Part shown: one piece after another, positions 7,650 through 15,352 of the stretch
How positions within the stretch are numbered: the stretch's first letter is position 1
Layout of the letters: each line of letters starts with the position of its first letter
DNA from: Gemmatimonas sp.
Lineage (GTDB): Bacteria; Gemmatimonadota; Gemmatimonadetes; Gemmatimonadales; Gemmatimonadaceae
Direction of reading: 5' to 3'
Assembly: GCA_021154325.1 (NCBI GenBank)
Contig: JAJKIR010000106.1
Location: forward strand, 1-34,167
Length of the DNA stretch: 34,167 nucleotides
Made by a program: the position numbers and the translations under genes
The notes under the pieces: generated by a model
Databases searched by the model: none
Seen by the model: the letters and a program-made list of their open reading frames with translations, nothing else
Told to the model about the DNA's origin: nothing

Positions 7650-8765
7650 TCAGGCTCGTTTGAACTCTATCCGCCGCCGCAACCAGCCTAGCTCCGTGCG
7701 CACCGCGCGCCAGATCGCTCGCGCGACGGTCGAGGCCGGAGATCGATCGCTGAACGCGGCAGCGATGGCGTACAGGGCCCGTGGCGAGAAGCGTGGCTCG
7801 CTCACGATCGCGTACACCGGTTCCCACTCTTCCGGTTGGAACTTCGCCTTGAACCTCTCGAGACCCTCGAAATTGTAGAAGCGACGCCCGTGCGCGCGCA
7901 CCCACTGGAGCAGGACCCGCAGCCAGAACGGGTTCGCCGCCTCCCTGAGCCCATGCTCTGCGAGAGGCGCCAGGCCGAGGGTCACGTACTCGTACCCTTC
8001 CGCGGCCAGCGCGCGCATCGCCGCGTCGAGGAGCAGCTCAACCGTGCCGTTCGGTGCGCGCGCGCCGCGCACGAACTGCTCGATCAACCAGCCGCCGCCA
8101 TCTCGAGCCGGTGCCGGAGACGCGACGAGAAAGGCGACCGTGTCCCCAGTCTGCCGCCGCGCAACGAAGACGCGGCGATCCAGGAGTCGCGTGAGCGTCT
8201 CCGGCTCCACCAGGAAATGCATCGGCGGCAGCCCGCGCGTGGCGAGCCATTCGTCCAGCACTCGCCGGAGCGACGGATCGCGCGTCGCGTCATCGCACGA
8301 CACTGGCCCCACCGTCACCCCTTTGTTGCGGGCCCGATTGAGCTGGGCGCGCAGAGAGGCCTTGCTGGCTACGATCGAGGCCCAGTGCGCGGGATTCCAC
8401 GACGGCTGTGACCCCAGAAGAACCCGCGCATGGTCCACCCGATGGCGAAAGACCGCCTCGAGCCGGGCTTCGGCGCCGAAATAGCAAATGCGGCGGCGCC
8501 GAGCCACGCACTCATGTTCGAACTCCTCCACCACCTCCGCGAGCCGCTCGAGCGGACAGACGGGCGCGCCGGCGACGACCCTCGTTAGGCGACGCTCGAC
8601 ATAGCCGATGACGGCATCGCCGCGCGTCGAGAACCAGAGGCTCATCCCCGGATTCACGATCTGGTACGCGGTAGCGTTCCACCCGTACGCGAGCACCAGC
8701 TCTCGCGCTCTCGCAAGCTGATCGGAGAGCCCTGGTGAGATCGAAGCAGTGTCCTGCATGCGCAT
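7650..8765 (-). CDS. DUF2156 protein (MprF C-terminal aminoacyltransferase-like)
   Basis: A 371-residue soluble protein resembling the C-terminal, cytosolic half of MprF (phosphatidylglycerol lysyltransferase, DUF2156), a double GNAT fold that moves an amino acid from aminoacyl-tRNA to a membrane lipid. Visible marks are the N-terminal N-P-G-M-S-L-W-F region, a central L-R-A-Q-L-N-R-A-R-N-K-G-V segment and the C-terminal F-Y-N-F-E-G-L-E-R-F-K-A-K-F-x-P-E-E-W-E-P-V-Y block, which is the strongest family signature. The transmembrane flippase half of MprF is absent here and is not encoded next door. A lipid-modifying role is inferred; another tRNA-dependent transfer is possible. ATG codons at 8765 and 8759 are both possible starts. 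Confidence 0.82.
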   Translation of the reverse strand: MRMQDTASISPGLSDQLARARELVLAYGWNATAYQIVNPGMSLWFSTRGDAVIGYVERRLTRVVAGAPVCPLERLAEVVEEFEHECVARRRRICYFGAEARLEAVFRHRVDHARVLLGSQPSWNPAHWASIVASKASLRAQLNRARNKGVTVGPVSCDDATRDPSLRRVLDEWLATRGLPPMHFLVEPETLTRLLDRRVFVARRQTGDTVAFLVASPAPARDGGGWLIEQFVRGARAPNGTVELLLDAAMRALAAEGYEYVTLGLAPLAEHGLREAANPFWLRVLLQWVRAHGRRFYNFEGLERFKAKFQPEEWEPVYAIVSEPRFSPRALYAIAAAFSDRSPASTVARAIWRAVRTELGWLRRRIEFKRA

Positions 8766-8879
8766 GCAACGGCTACGTCAGGGAACCTCGAGTCTACGTC
8801 ACGGCGCGGATTGGGTGCAGTTAGCCATCGGCGTGAGCTTCACGCGCTTCCTCCTACAGACCCACACCGAGCCTCGACC

Positions 8880-10100
8880 ATGCGTCTCTCGACAATCATC
8901 GTGTTCGCCGGCGGAGCCGCCGTGGCCCTGTTGCCCGCGTTGACCAGCGCTCAACAGCGCGACGATCGAGCCGTCGCTCCAGCGGCGGCAAAAATTCCGA
9001 AGGGCTGGGAATTCTCAGGCGTTCCCGCACTCAACTTCGATGCCGACGAGGGATTCGGCATCGGCGCCGCACTCGAGCTGTACAACTACGGCAGCGGAGT
9101 GCAGCCGTACCGATTCACGATACAGCCGACGGTCCTCCTCACCAGCGAGGGGCGCCGCGATATCACGGTCTTCTTCGACGCTCCGGCGCTGCTCGGCGAC
9201 GGCTGGCGCATGACCGCATTCGCCGGAAGCGAGCGGCAGCTCGCTCAACCCTATTACGGCGTAGGGAACGCTACGGAGCATGACGAGAGCCTCGAGAGCG
9301 CACCGAACTCCTATTTCTATCGATTTGGCCGGGCGCGGCTCCGCGCCTCCACGGACTTCCAGCGCCGAATCGGCCGGTCGTCGACGCGAGTACTTCTCGG
9401 CGCCGGCGTGTCCCGCTCGAAGTTCGACATCACGCCCTACGACTCGGGGACGACGCTGCTCGCCACGGAGACGGGTGGCCAGACGCCACCTGCCGAGCGC
9501 GCGAACTTTCTGCGCGCCGGTCTGCTCTGGGACACACGCGACCAGGAGATCGGACCGCATCGCGGTACGTGGGCCGAGGCTCTGGTTCAGCGCGTCGACA
9601 AGAGCTTCGGCGCCACCCAGGATTTCACACGTTGGACAGCAACGCTCCGGCAATACGAGCCGGTGTCGTCTCGCATCGTCTTCGCGCAGCGGCTCATCGC
9701 TCAGGGTATAGAGGGCGACGCGTCGTTCGACGAGCTTGCGACAATTCAGTCTTCGTTCAAGCAGCAGGAGGGCCTGGGCGGCTCGGGCAGCATTCGCGGG
9801 ATTCCCAAAGACCGCTATATCGGCAAGGCGCTCTTCCTGAGCAATTCCGAGCTCCGCTGGCAAGCGCTCGATTTCACCGTCTTCAACCGACGAAGCTTTC
9901 TCGCTCTGAGCGGATTCGCGGACGCGGGCCGCGTCTGGAGCGACCGCTTTGACCCCTCCACCATGCTCAGCGATCTCCACGTCGGCTACGGCGGCGGCGT
10001 GCGGCTCGGGTTGGGGCCGAGCTTCATCATCGCGACCGATGTCGGCCACTCGAGCGAGTCGACCGCAGCGATCTATGTCGGGCTCGGCTGGATGTACTGA
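8880..10100 (+). CDS. Omp85-type outer-membrane barrel (surface antigen D15-like)
   Basis: A 406-residue predicted outer-membrane beta-barrel with a signal peptide of about 26 residues (hydrophobic core, then T-S-A before Q-Q). After a short linker the whole protein reads as alternating amphipathic strands, starting with G-F-G-I-G-A-A-L-E-L-Y-N-Y-G. Near residue 310 the motif S-I-R-G-I-P-K-D-R-Y-I-G-K, followed by a L-S-N-S-E-L-R-W strand, matches the loop-6 R-G-F/Y region and following strand of the Omp85 C-terminal domain. The chain ends in a tyrosine after an aromatic strand. No POTRA domain is present, so it is a stand-alone barrel rather than BamA or TamA. Its function is unknown. It ends 6 bases from the end of the convergent hydrolase. 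Confidence 0.8.
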   Translation: MRLSTIIVFAGGAAVALLPALTSAQQRDDRAVAPAAAKIPKGWEFSGVPALNFDADEGFGIGAALELYNYGSGVQPYRFTIQPTVLLTSEGRRDITVFFDAPALLGDGWRMTAFAGSERQLAQPYYGVGNATEHDESLESAPNSYFYRFGRARLRASTDFQRRIGRSSTRVLLGAGVSRSKFDITPYDSGTTLLATETGGQTPPAERANFLRAGLLWDTRDQEIGPHRGTWAEALVQRVDKSFGATQDFTRWTATLRQYEPVSSRIVFAQRLIAQGIEGDASFDELATIQSSFKQQEGLGGSGSIRGIPKDRYIGKALFLSNSELRWQALDFTVFNRRSFLALSGFADAGRVWSDRFDPSTMLSDLHVGYGGGVRLGLGPSFIIATDVGHSSESTAAIYVGLGWMY

Positions 10101-10106
10101 GGGGCC

Positions 10107-11576
10107 CTACTTTTTCGCGACGCGCTTGGTTGCGCTGTGCTTGGCCGCCGGCTTCTTCGCGGTTCTCGACTTCGACCGCGATGATTTTGATGCCGTGGAC
10201 TTCTTGGCAGTCGCCTTCGGCCGGGCCTTGGCACTGCTCGACTTCGAGCGGCTGGACTTCGCGCTGCTCGACTTGCTGCCGATGCGACCCGCGCTGACCG
10301 TGGTGTGCACACGCGTATGGCGTGACCGGGCGACCCGCTCCGGACGATTCCAGCCGATGGCGCGATCGGCGCGGAACTTGGCCGGCATCTCCAGCATCCC
10401 GTCGCCGTAGTCCATCACCGCCAGAGCGGCCGCGTCCGAGAGATCGGCACGAACGTCGGAGATGACTTTCGCCGGACGGCGAGCGCGAGCGGCGTGGACG
10501 CGGTTCGTGAGCAGGATGACGAACATGTCGCGATCGGGATCGATCCAGAGCGACGTGCCCGTGAACCCCGTGTGGCCGTAGGCGCGCTCGCTGAGGTACT
10601 TGCCACAGCTGCCGTCGCCGGCGCAGGTGTCCCAGCCGAGTGCGCGCGTTCGTGCGGCGCGGGTGGTGAAGAGGGTGACCGTGGAGTCGGCGATGATGCG
10701 AGTGCCGCCGTACTGGCCGCCGTTCAGCATCATCTGGGCGAAGACCGCGAGATCCGACGCCGTGCTGAAGAGGCCCGCGTGTCCGGCGATGCCGCCAAGC
10801 GCGAAGGCGTTCTCGTCGTGTACCTCGCCGCGCAGCGGGTAACCACGGGGCGGGTTCACTTCGGTTGGGGCGATGCGGTCGCGCAGCGAATCAGCGGGCT
10901 TGAAGAACGTGTCATCCATGCCGAGCGGCTTCCACACGTGGTCGGCGAGGAACTGATCGAGCCGCTGCCCGGCGGCAGCCTCGACGACGAAGCCGAGCAA
11001 GTCGGCACCGAGGTCGGAATACTCGTAGAACTGGTCGGGATGGTAGGCGAGTGGGGTCTCGATGACTGCCTGACGCGCCTCGTCCGAAGTACGCGCGATG
11101 CGCCAGAGATCGCGGCCGGCAGGGAGCCCGGAGCGATGCTCGAGGAGCAAGCGGAGGGTGACGAGGTCCTTTTCTCCGCCCGCGAATTCCGATACGTATT
11201 TGGAGACGGGGTCGTCCAGGTGGACTTTACCCTCGTCGAAGAGAATCATGAGGGCCGTCGTCGTGCCGACGACCTTGGTGAGCGAGGCGAGGTCGTAGAT
11301 GCTTTCCGTGGGGTCGACCGCGGTGCTTTCGTCGGACCAGTCGAGGCGGCCGAAGCCGCGCTGCCAGACGGCTGCACCCTTGCGACCGACAACCACGGCG
11401 GCGCCGGGATAGCCCCCAGCCTGAATGCCGCGCATGACGACGTGGTCGATCTTGGCGAGGCGGGCAGCGGACATGCCGACGGTGCGCGGCGCCTTGACGG
11501 GCAAGCCGTCGCCGCCGCGCGAGCCAGGACCATTGGCTGCGAGAGTCAACGCCGAGAACAGCAGAGTAACCAGCAC
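10107..11576 (-). CDS. Secreted serine beta-lactamase-like hydrolase with Lys/Ser-rich tail
   Basis: A 489-residue exported protein: short signal peptide, then a class C beta-lactamase/penicillin-binding-protein fold to about residue 390. The motifs are S98-L-T-K101, Y186-S-D188 and H335-T-G337. Such enzymes act as D,D-peptidases or esterases on the cell wall, and true beta-lactamase activity is not implied. Two cysteines in C-A-G-D-G-S-C may form a disulphide. From about residue 425 the chain becomes a histone-H1/AlgP-like tail made almost only of Lys, Ser, Ala, Arg and Thr, ending K-R-V-A-K-K. The GTG start is supported by GGGGAG five bases upstream. The tail probably binds a polyanion such as LPS, teichuronic-type polymer or DNA. 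Confidence 0.85.
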   Translation of the reverse strand: MLVTLLFSALTLAANGPGSRGGDGLPVKAPRTVGMSAARLAKIDHVVMRGIQAGGYPGAAVVVGRKGAAVWQRGFGRLDWSDESTAVDPTESIYDLASLTKVVGTTTALMILFDEGKVHLDDPVSKYVSEFAGGEKDLVTLRLLLEHRSGLPAGRDLWRIARTSDEARQAVIETPLAYHPDQFYEYSDLGADLLGFVVEAAAGQRLDQFLADHVWKPLGMDDTFFKPADSLRDRIAPTEVNPPRGYPLRGEVHDENAFALGGIAGHAGLFSTASDLAVFAQMMLNGGQYGGTRIIADSTVTLFTTRAARTRALGWDTCAGDGSCGKYLSERAYGHTGFTGTSLWIDPDRDMFVILLTNRVHAARARRPAKVISDVRADLSDAAALAVMDYGDGMLEMPAKFRADRAIGWNRPERVARSRHTRVHTTVSAGRIGSKSSSAKSSRSKSSSAKARPKATAKKSTASKSSRSKSRTAKKPAAKHSATKRVAKK

Positions 11577-11581
11577 TACGA

Positions 11582-11587
11582 CTCCCC
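11582..11587 (-). promoter_or_regulatory. Ribosome binding site deciding the GTG start of the serine hydrolase
   Basis: Read on the minus strand, GGGGAG lies five bases before the GTG at 11576. No ATG with comparable spacing precedes the signal peptide, so this site fixes the non-ATG start. Confidence 0.55.
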
Positions 11588-11677
11588 GGTCGGACGAGCT
11601 GAAGTCACCAGGAGACGCTAACGAGATGCTCGATAACGTCTAGAATGCAGATGCCGTGCAACAATGACAGCGAATGG

Positions 11678-11765
11678 CCGGATGGCGGGGGGAGGGCAAA
11701 TCATCCGGTCCTTCAATGTGCCTTACTGCTCGAATGCGACCAATGTTCCAGAGGCGGGGGTCGCA
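11678..11765. repeat. Pair of 7-17-7 inverted repeats
   Basis: Two perfect 7-base inverted repeats, each enclosing exactly 17 bases, lie 26 bases apart in the region upstream of the sigma operon and the divergent hydrolase. The arm sequences differ. They could be RNA hairpins in a leader or dyads for a dimeric regulator; chance is also possible with arms this short. Confidence 0.4.
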
Positions 11766-11813
11766 AGCGGAAATAATGTCGTACGGAGTCGGGACGAGCA
11801 AGGGCGGTGATTC

Positions 11814-11877
11814 GTGACTGGTGGTTGGTGGCTGGTAACTGCTTACTACCAACCACCAGCCACCAACCACCAATCAC
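11814..11877. repeat. Iterated GGTTGGTGG-word hairpin upstream of sigma factor
   Basis: Bases 11814-11836 pair with 11855-11877 at 22 of 23 positions, leaving an 18-base loop. The arm is an iteration of TGGTGGT/TGGTTGG words, and further CCACCAGC copies extend to about 11888. Unlike the other four repeats of this kind it lies near a start, 47 bases before the sigma factor GTG, rather than over a stop codon. Confidence 0.8.
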
Positions 11878-11924
11878 AAGCCACCAGCACAAACCTTTTC
11901 CTCTCAGCAGGTGACCAATTTCCC

Positions 11925-12509
11925 GTGACTGTTGAGCTTCTCACGATCCGGCAGGCGATCGAAGGAGACGAGACGGCGCTGCGCGCGCTGTGGGCGCGTC
12001 ATGCCCCGCACATCGATCTCGTCGTCCGCCGACTCGTGGGGCAGGATCACGATCTCGCGGCGGACATCGCCCAGGAGGTCTGGATCCAGATCTTCCGGGC
12101 CTTGCCGAGCTATCGGGGCGACTCGCAGTTCGGCACATGGGCCCATCGGATCGCGGTGAACCGGACGCTCAACGCACTGAGAAAGACGCGACGGTTGGCC
12201 AACCTGGAGACCGAAGTCGAGGAGGACAGCGCGTCCGTCGAGATGGACACGGATCGATCCTTTATCGCGGCGTCGATCGAGGAGGCAATGGCCAAGCTGT
12301 CGCCGGGGGCGCGAGCGGTGTTCGTGCTCCACGACGTGGAGGGCTTCACGCACGAGGAGATCGCCCGCGATCTCGGAATCACGGCGGGAGGCTCGAAGTC
12401 TCAACTCTTCAAAGCACGGGTGAAGCTGCGCAAGCTGCTCGCCCATCTAGTGGATAGGTCTGATGGACAGAAATCGAGGACAGACCGTGGACATGTCGCA
12501 CCTGCCTGA
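11925..12509 (+). CDS. ECF-family RNA polymerase sigma factor
   Basis: A 194-residue extracytoplasmic-function sigma factor. Region 2 covers about residues 10-85, with the helix D-H-D-L-A-A-D-I-A-Q-E-V-W and the G-T-W-A-H-R-I-A-V-N-R promoter-melting segment. An acidic linker follows (E-V-E-E-D-S). Region 4 is a helix-turn-helix, F-V-L-H-D-V-E-G-F-T-H-E-E-I-A-R-D-L-G-I-T. The start is taken as the GTG at 11925, which is where family similarity begins and which is preceded by CAGGTGA; the open frame upstream to 11814 only translates the repeat. Its 3' end overlaps the anti-sigma gene, the usual sign of a sigma/anti-sigma pair. Confidence 0.9.
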   Translation: MTVELLTIRQAIEGDETALRALWARHAPHIDLVVRRLVGQDHDLAADIAQEVWIQIFRALPSYRGDSQFGTWAHRIAVNRTLNALRKTRRLANLETEVEEDSASVEMDTDRSFIAASIEEAMAKLSPGARAVFVLHDVEGFTHEEIARDLGITAGGSKSQLFKARVKLRKLLAHLVDRSDGQKSRTDRGHVAPA

Positions 12510-13197
12510 TGAGCGCCTGGCGGCGCTGTCCGACGAGCCGCCGAACTCGGCGGAGCTCGCGCATCTCGCGTCGTGCGATCGATGCGCGGCCGAGCGAGCG
12601 GCTCACCGTGGTCTTCGCGAGTTGGCGAGCGCGGAGGGAGCACAGATCGGTACTCCGTTGACGAGTTGGGAATCACTCGCGCCGGTGCTCCGCGCCGATG
12701 GTGTCATCGACACAGGTGAGTGGCGTGTCGCGCGACGTCCGCGCCGATTCACGGGCGTGTGGTCACAGGCGGCCGCGGCGCTCCTGATCGCGCTCGGTGG
12801 TATTGCCTATGGCCGCTACTCGGCCGTGGGCACGGTGCTACCGGAGTCTGCGAGCGCGATCGCCTCGCGTGCCCACGAGGCCGACTCGCTGCCGACCTTC
12901 TCCACCGTCGAGGAGGCGCGCGTGGCGCAGGAGCGGTACGAGACGCTGTATCAGAGCGCGGCGCTCTACCTGGCGGCTCACGACACGTCCGAGCTCGCGC
13001 CGGACAGCCCGGCGGCGATGCGGCACCGGCTGGCGACGCTCGACGAGGTCGGGGCAACGGTTCGTCAGGCGCTCACGGAATCGCCCGGCGATCCCGTGAT
13101 CAACGGGTACTACCTAACGACGCTCGGGCAGCGTGAGGCGACGTTGCGGCAGTTGAATGCCGCGCTCCCCGCCGGCGTGCGCGTCAACAGCTTCTGA
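12493..13197 (+). CDS. Zinc-finger anti-sigma factor
   Basis: A 234-residue predicted membrane-anchored anti-sigma factor. The N-terminal domain has the ZAS signature H24-x3-C28-x2-C31, which binds zinc and the sigma factor in this family. One transmembrane helix is visible at about residues 95-115 (A-A-A-A-L-L-I-A-L-G-G-I-A-Y), leaving about 120 residues in the periplasm, rich in Ala, Glu and Arg helices. Start choice: ATG 12493 gives the common M-S-H-L start; ATG 12463 would add ten residues. The gene overlaps the sigma gene and shares TGATG with the next gene. Release probably involves the periplasmic domain and possibly the PDZ protein downstream, which is inference. Confidence 0.85.
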   Translation: MSHLPDERLAALSDEPPNSAELAHLASCDRCAAERAAHRGLRELASAEGAQIGTPLTSWESLAPVLRADGVIDTGEWRVARRPRRFTGVWSQAAAALLIALGGIAYGRYSAVGTVLPESASAIASRAHEADSLPTFSTVEEARVAQERYETLYQSAALYLAAHDTSELAPDSPAAMRHRLATLDEVGATVRQALTESPGDPVINGYYLTTLGQREATLRQLNAALPAGVRVNSF

Positions 13198-14381
13198 TGG
13201 GAACTGCGATGAGTGGAAGGAAGGGCGCGATGCGGCGCCACGAAGGCTTCTGGATTCCGGGCGTGGCCGCCGCGGCCTTGGTGCTGCTTCCCGGAATGGC
13301 GTGGGGACAGGCCTCGACGGCGCGCGATAGCAGCCGCGTCTATCGGGTGCAGGTGCACACGGGCGATGCGGAATACGAGCGCACCCTGCGGAGAGCGCGG
13401 CAGCAGCTCGAGGAGCGGCTCGATTCGCTCCAGCGCGAGTTCGAGGGGCTTGGACTCGAGGCGCCCGACCGTGTCGGACTGTCGCGCCAGTTGCGCACTC
13501 TCATCTCGTCGCTCGACGATCTGCGGCAGCTCGAGCAGGAGATCAGCGTGCGCGTGAGCGAGTCGACGGCGCGGTCGCTCCAACGGGCGCAGATTCGCGT
13601 CGGCGAGCTGGCGACGACGCAGGCCTTTGCCGGGCGAATCCGCGCGTCCATGGCGAACCTTCAGCCAGGATGGATCGGCATCAATGCCGAAGCGCCGCAT
13701 ACGCGGCTCATCGTCCGCAACGACAGCGCGTACATCCGGTACCTGAGCTACCCCGAGGTCGTATCGGTCGAGCCGAACTCGCCCGCGGAGCGCGTAGGGA
13801 TCAGCCGCGGCGATCAGCTCATCGCCTACGACGGCGCGGATCTTCGCGACCGGGAGATCAACCTGACGAAGCTGCTTCAGCCCGCGCGGCGATTGCGCGT
13901 TACCGTACGCCGCGATGGTGAGGAGCGTGAGTTTCCCGTGGTCGTCGGGAAGCCGCCGCTGCAGGTGATGGAGCGCCGGCTCCTCAGTGTGCCCGCCGGC
14001 ACGTTCGGCGGCTCACCCGAGCAGGTTGTCGTTCTGCCGCCGACCACGCCCGGCGCTCGCGTAGGGCGCGGCATGGTGCTGTTCAACCGTCTCGATCCCG
14101 AGTCCGCGCCGCTCGTGGGAGCGCAGCTCGTCTGGATTCATGGCGACGCCTGGGAGAGCATCTTCGATGTCGCGAGCGGCGTGCTCGTCACCGACGTGTT
14201 CAGCGATCCGGCGCGCACGTCCGGTCTCAAGGTCGGCGACGTGATTCTGCGCGCGGATGGCCAGGACCTAACGAGCGTCGCCCAGCTGCGGCGCATCGTA
14301 GACACGCATCGTTCCGATCGCACCGTCGAGCTCCAGATCGTGCGTCAGAAACGCGCCCGAACGATCACGCTCCACTGGTAG
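13197..14381 (+). CDS. Exported double-PDZ protein of the sigma operon
   Basis: A 394-residue protein with a signal sequence or N-terminal anchor (hydrophobic residues about 18-38, then W-G-Q-A). A coiled-coil-prone Arg/Glu/Leu stretch follows at about residues 55-140, then two PDZ domains, about 160-250 and 305-390. Each PDZ has the typical S/T-P-A-x-x-x-G-I/L-x-x-G-D-x-I sequence (N-S-P-A-E-R-V-G-I-S-R-G-D-Q-L-I and A-R-T-S-G-L-K-V-G-D-V-I-L). No protease catalytic residues are visible, so it is not a DegP or RseP enzyme by itself. Its start overlaps the anti-sigma stop (TGATG), so it is translationally coupled. A role as periplasmic sensor or scaffold for the sigma pathway is inferred from the operon. 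Confidence 0.8.
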   Translation: MGTAMSGRKGAMRRHEGFWIPGVAAAALVLLPGMAWGQASTARDSSRVYRVQVHTGDAEYERTLRRARQQLEERLDSLQREFEGLGLEAPDRVGLSRQLRTLISSLDDLRQLEQEISVRVSESTARSLQRAQIRVGELATTQAFAGRIRASMANLQPGWIGINAEAPHTRLIVRNDSAYIRYLSYPEVVSVEPNSPAERVGISRGDQLIAYDGADLRDREINLTKLLQPARRLRVTVRRDGEEREFPVVVGKPPLQVMERRLLSVPAGTFGGSPEQVVVLPPTTPGARVGRGMVLFNRLDPESAPLVGAQLVWIHGDAWESIFDVASGVLVTDVFSDPARTSGLKVGDVILRADGQDLTSVAQLRRIVDTHRSDRTVELQIVRQKRARTITLHW

Positions 14382-15327
14382 CGACAGCGCGCTCGAGCGG
14401 CGTGAGCTTGCGGGCGTCCGGCACGAGCGACTTGTGGATCGCGAGCGCGGCGATCGCGCCGTCGGAGGCGGCCGTGACGGCGAGCTGCGGACCCGGCACG
14501 ATGTCCCCCGCGGCGAAGACGTTGTACACCGACGTGTGATAGTGGGAGTCGACGATGACGTGTCCTTCCTCGTCGCGATCGCAGCCGAGTTGAAGTGAGA
14601 GCTTGGTCCCGGCGTCGTCGGCTGGAAACTGGCCGATGGCGAGGAAGACCTTGTCCGTGTCGAGATGCATGCCGTCGTGCAACTCGAGGCTGTGGATCGC
14701 GGAGCCCTCGCAAACGACGCGCACGATCGGTTCGCAGAGCACGGGAATGTTGAGCGCGTCGAGCTTCTCGCCGTACTCGGGCAGATCAAAGCCCGGCGGC
14801 TCACCGTTAGTGCAGATGATGATGTCGCGCGTCCACGTCGAGAGGTTGAGTGCCATGCCTACGGCTCGCCGGCCGCTGCCGATGACGACGACCTTCTTGC
14901 CGCGTGCCTCGTAGCCGTCGCAATCGGGGCAGACGTGCGCGTTGTGGCCGAACGTGTGCTCGAGTCCAGGGACTTCCGGCCAGATGTCGCGAATGCCGAT
15001 CGCGAGCAGGACCCGGCGCGCGCGCACCGGCTCTCCGTCCTTGAGCTGCAGCGCGAACTCGTCGTCGTTGAGCTTGAGCGCCGCGACGACGATGTCGTCG
15101 ATCAGTTCGACACCGTACGCACGGCACTCGTCGCGGCCGAGTGCACGGAGCTCGGGGGGCCGGATGTGCGGGAGTCCGAGGAAGCCGTTGACGCTGCGCG
15201 TCTCCCAGTTCCGGGGATCGCCGCTGTCGATGAGGACGACCGAATGAAGAAATCGCGCGAGCCAGATGGCGCCTGTGAGTCCAGCGGGCCCGCCGCCGAT
15301 CACCGCTACGTCGAAAGTACGAACCAT
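14365..15327 (-). CDS. Thioredoxin reductase-like NAD(P)H:FAD oxidoreductase
   Basis: A 320-residue flavoprotein of the low-molecular-weight thioredoxin-reductase fold. The FAD-binding loop is G-G-G-P-A-G near residue 11, and the redox-active pair C133-P-D-C136 lies at the TrxR position. The NAD(P)H-binding loop V-V-V-I-G-S-G-R-R-A follows it, and a C-terminal F-A-A-G-D-I flavin-contact motif is present. The dithiol is C-P-D-C rather than the C-A-T/V-C of classical TrxR. Its physiological partner need not be thioredoxin; ferredoxin- or other disulphide-linked homologues exist. No thioredoxin gene is adjacent. The last 17 bases overlap the end of the convergent PDZ gene. Confidence 0.85.
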   Translation of the reverse strand: MVRTFDVAVIGGGPAGLTGAIWLARFLHSVVLIDSGDPRNWETRSVNGFLGLPHIRPPELRALGRDECRAYGVELIDDIVVAALKLNDDEFALQLKDGEPVRARRVLLAIGIRDIWPEVPGLEHTFGHNAHVCPDCDGYEARGKKVVVIGSGRRAVGMALNLSTWTRDIIICTNGEPPGFDLPEYGEKLDALNIPVLCEPIVRVVCEGSAIHSLELHDGMHLDTDKVFLAIGQFPADDAGTKLSLQLGCDRDEEGHVIVDSHYHTSVYNVFAAGDIVPGPQLAVTAASDGAIAALAIHKSLVPDARKLTPLERAVATSGA

Positions 15328-15352
15328 GGCGCCGACAAGGGCAAGTTTCGCG

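Larger units (their letters stand above)
11577..11924. other. 348-base divergent intergenic region with inverted repeats
   Basis: This region separates the serine hydrolase (minus) from the sigma factor gene (plus) and should hold both promoters. I see no convincing ORF. It contains two inverted repeats of identical geometry: CCGGATG (11678-11684) with CATCCGG (11702-11708), and TGCGACC (11735-11741) with GGTCGCA (11759-11765), each with a 17-base spacer. A GGTTGGTGG-word hairpin follows at 11814-11877. I could not match the region to a known riboswitch. A clear -35/-10 pair was not recognised. Confidence 0.5.

Noticed and set aside
10494..11621. Open frame of 375 codons on the plus strand
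   Set aside because: Antisense to the serine hydrolase, whose motifs S-L-T-K and H-T-G are intact; the plus frame shows no family.
11685..11765. Possible c-di-GMP-type riboswitch or tRNA remnant
   Set aside because: A GGGCAAA string and a CTCGAATGCGACCA string are suggestive, but the required helices and conserved core cannot be built around them.
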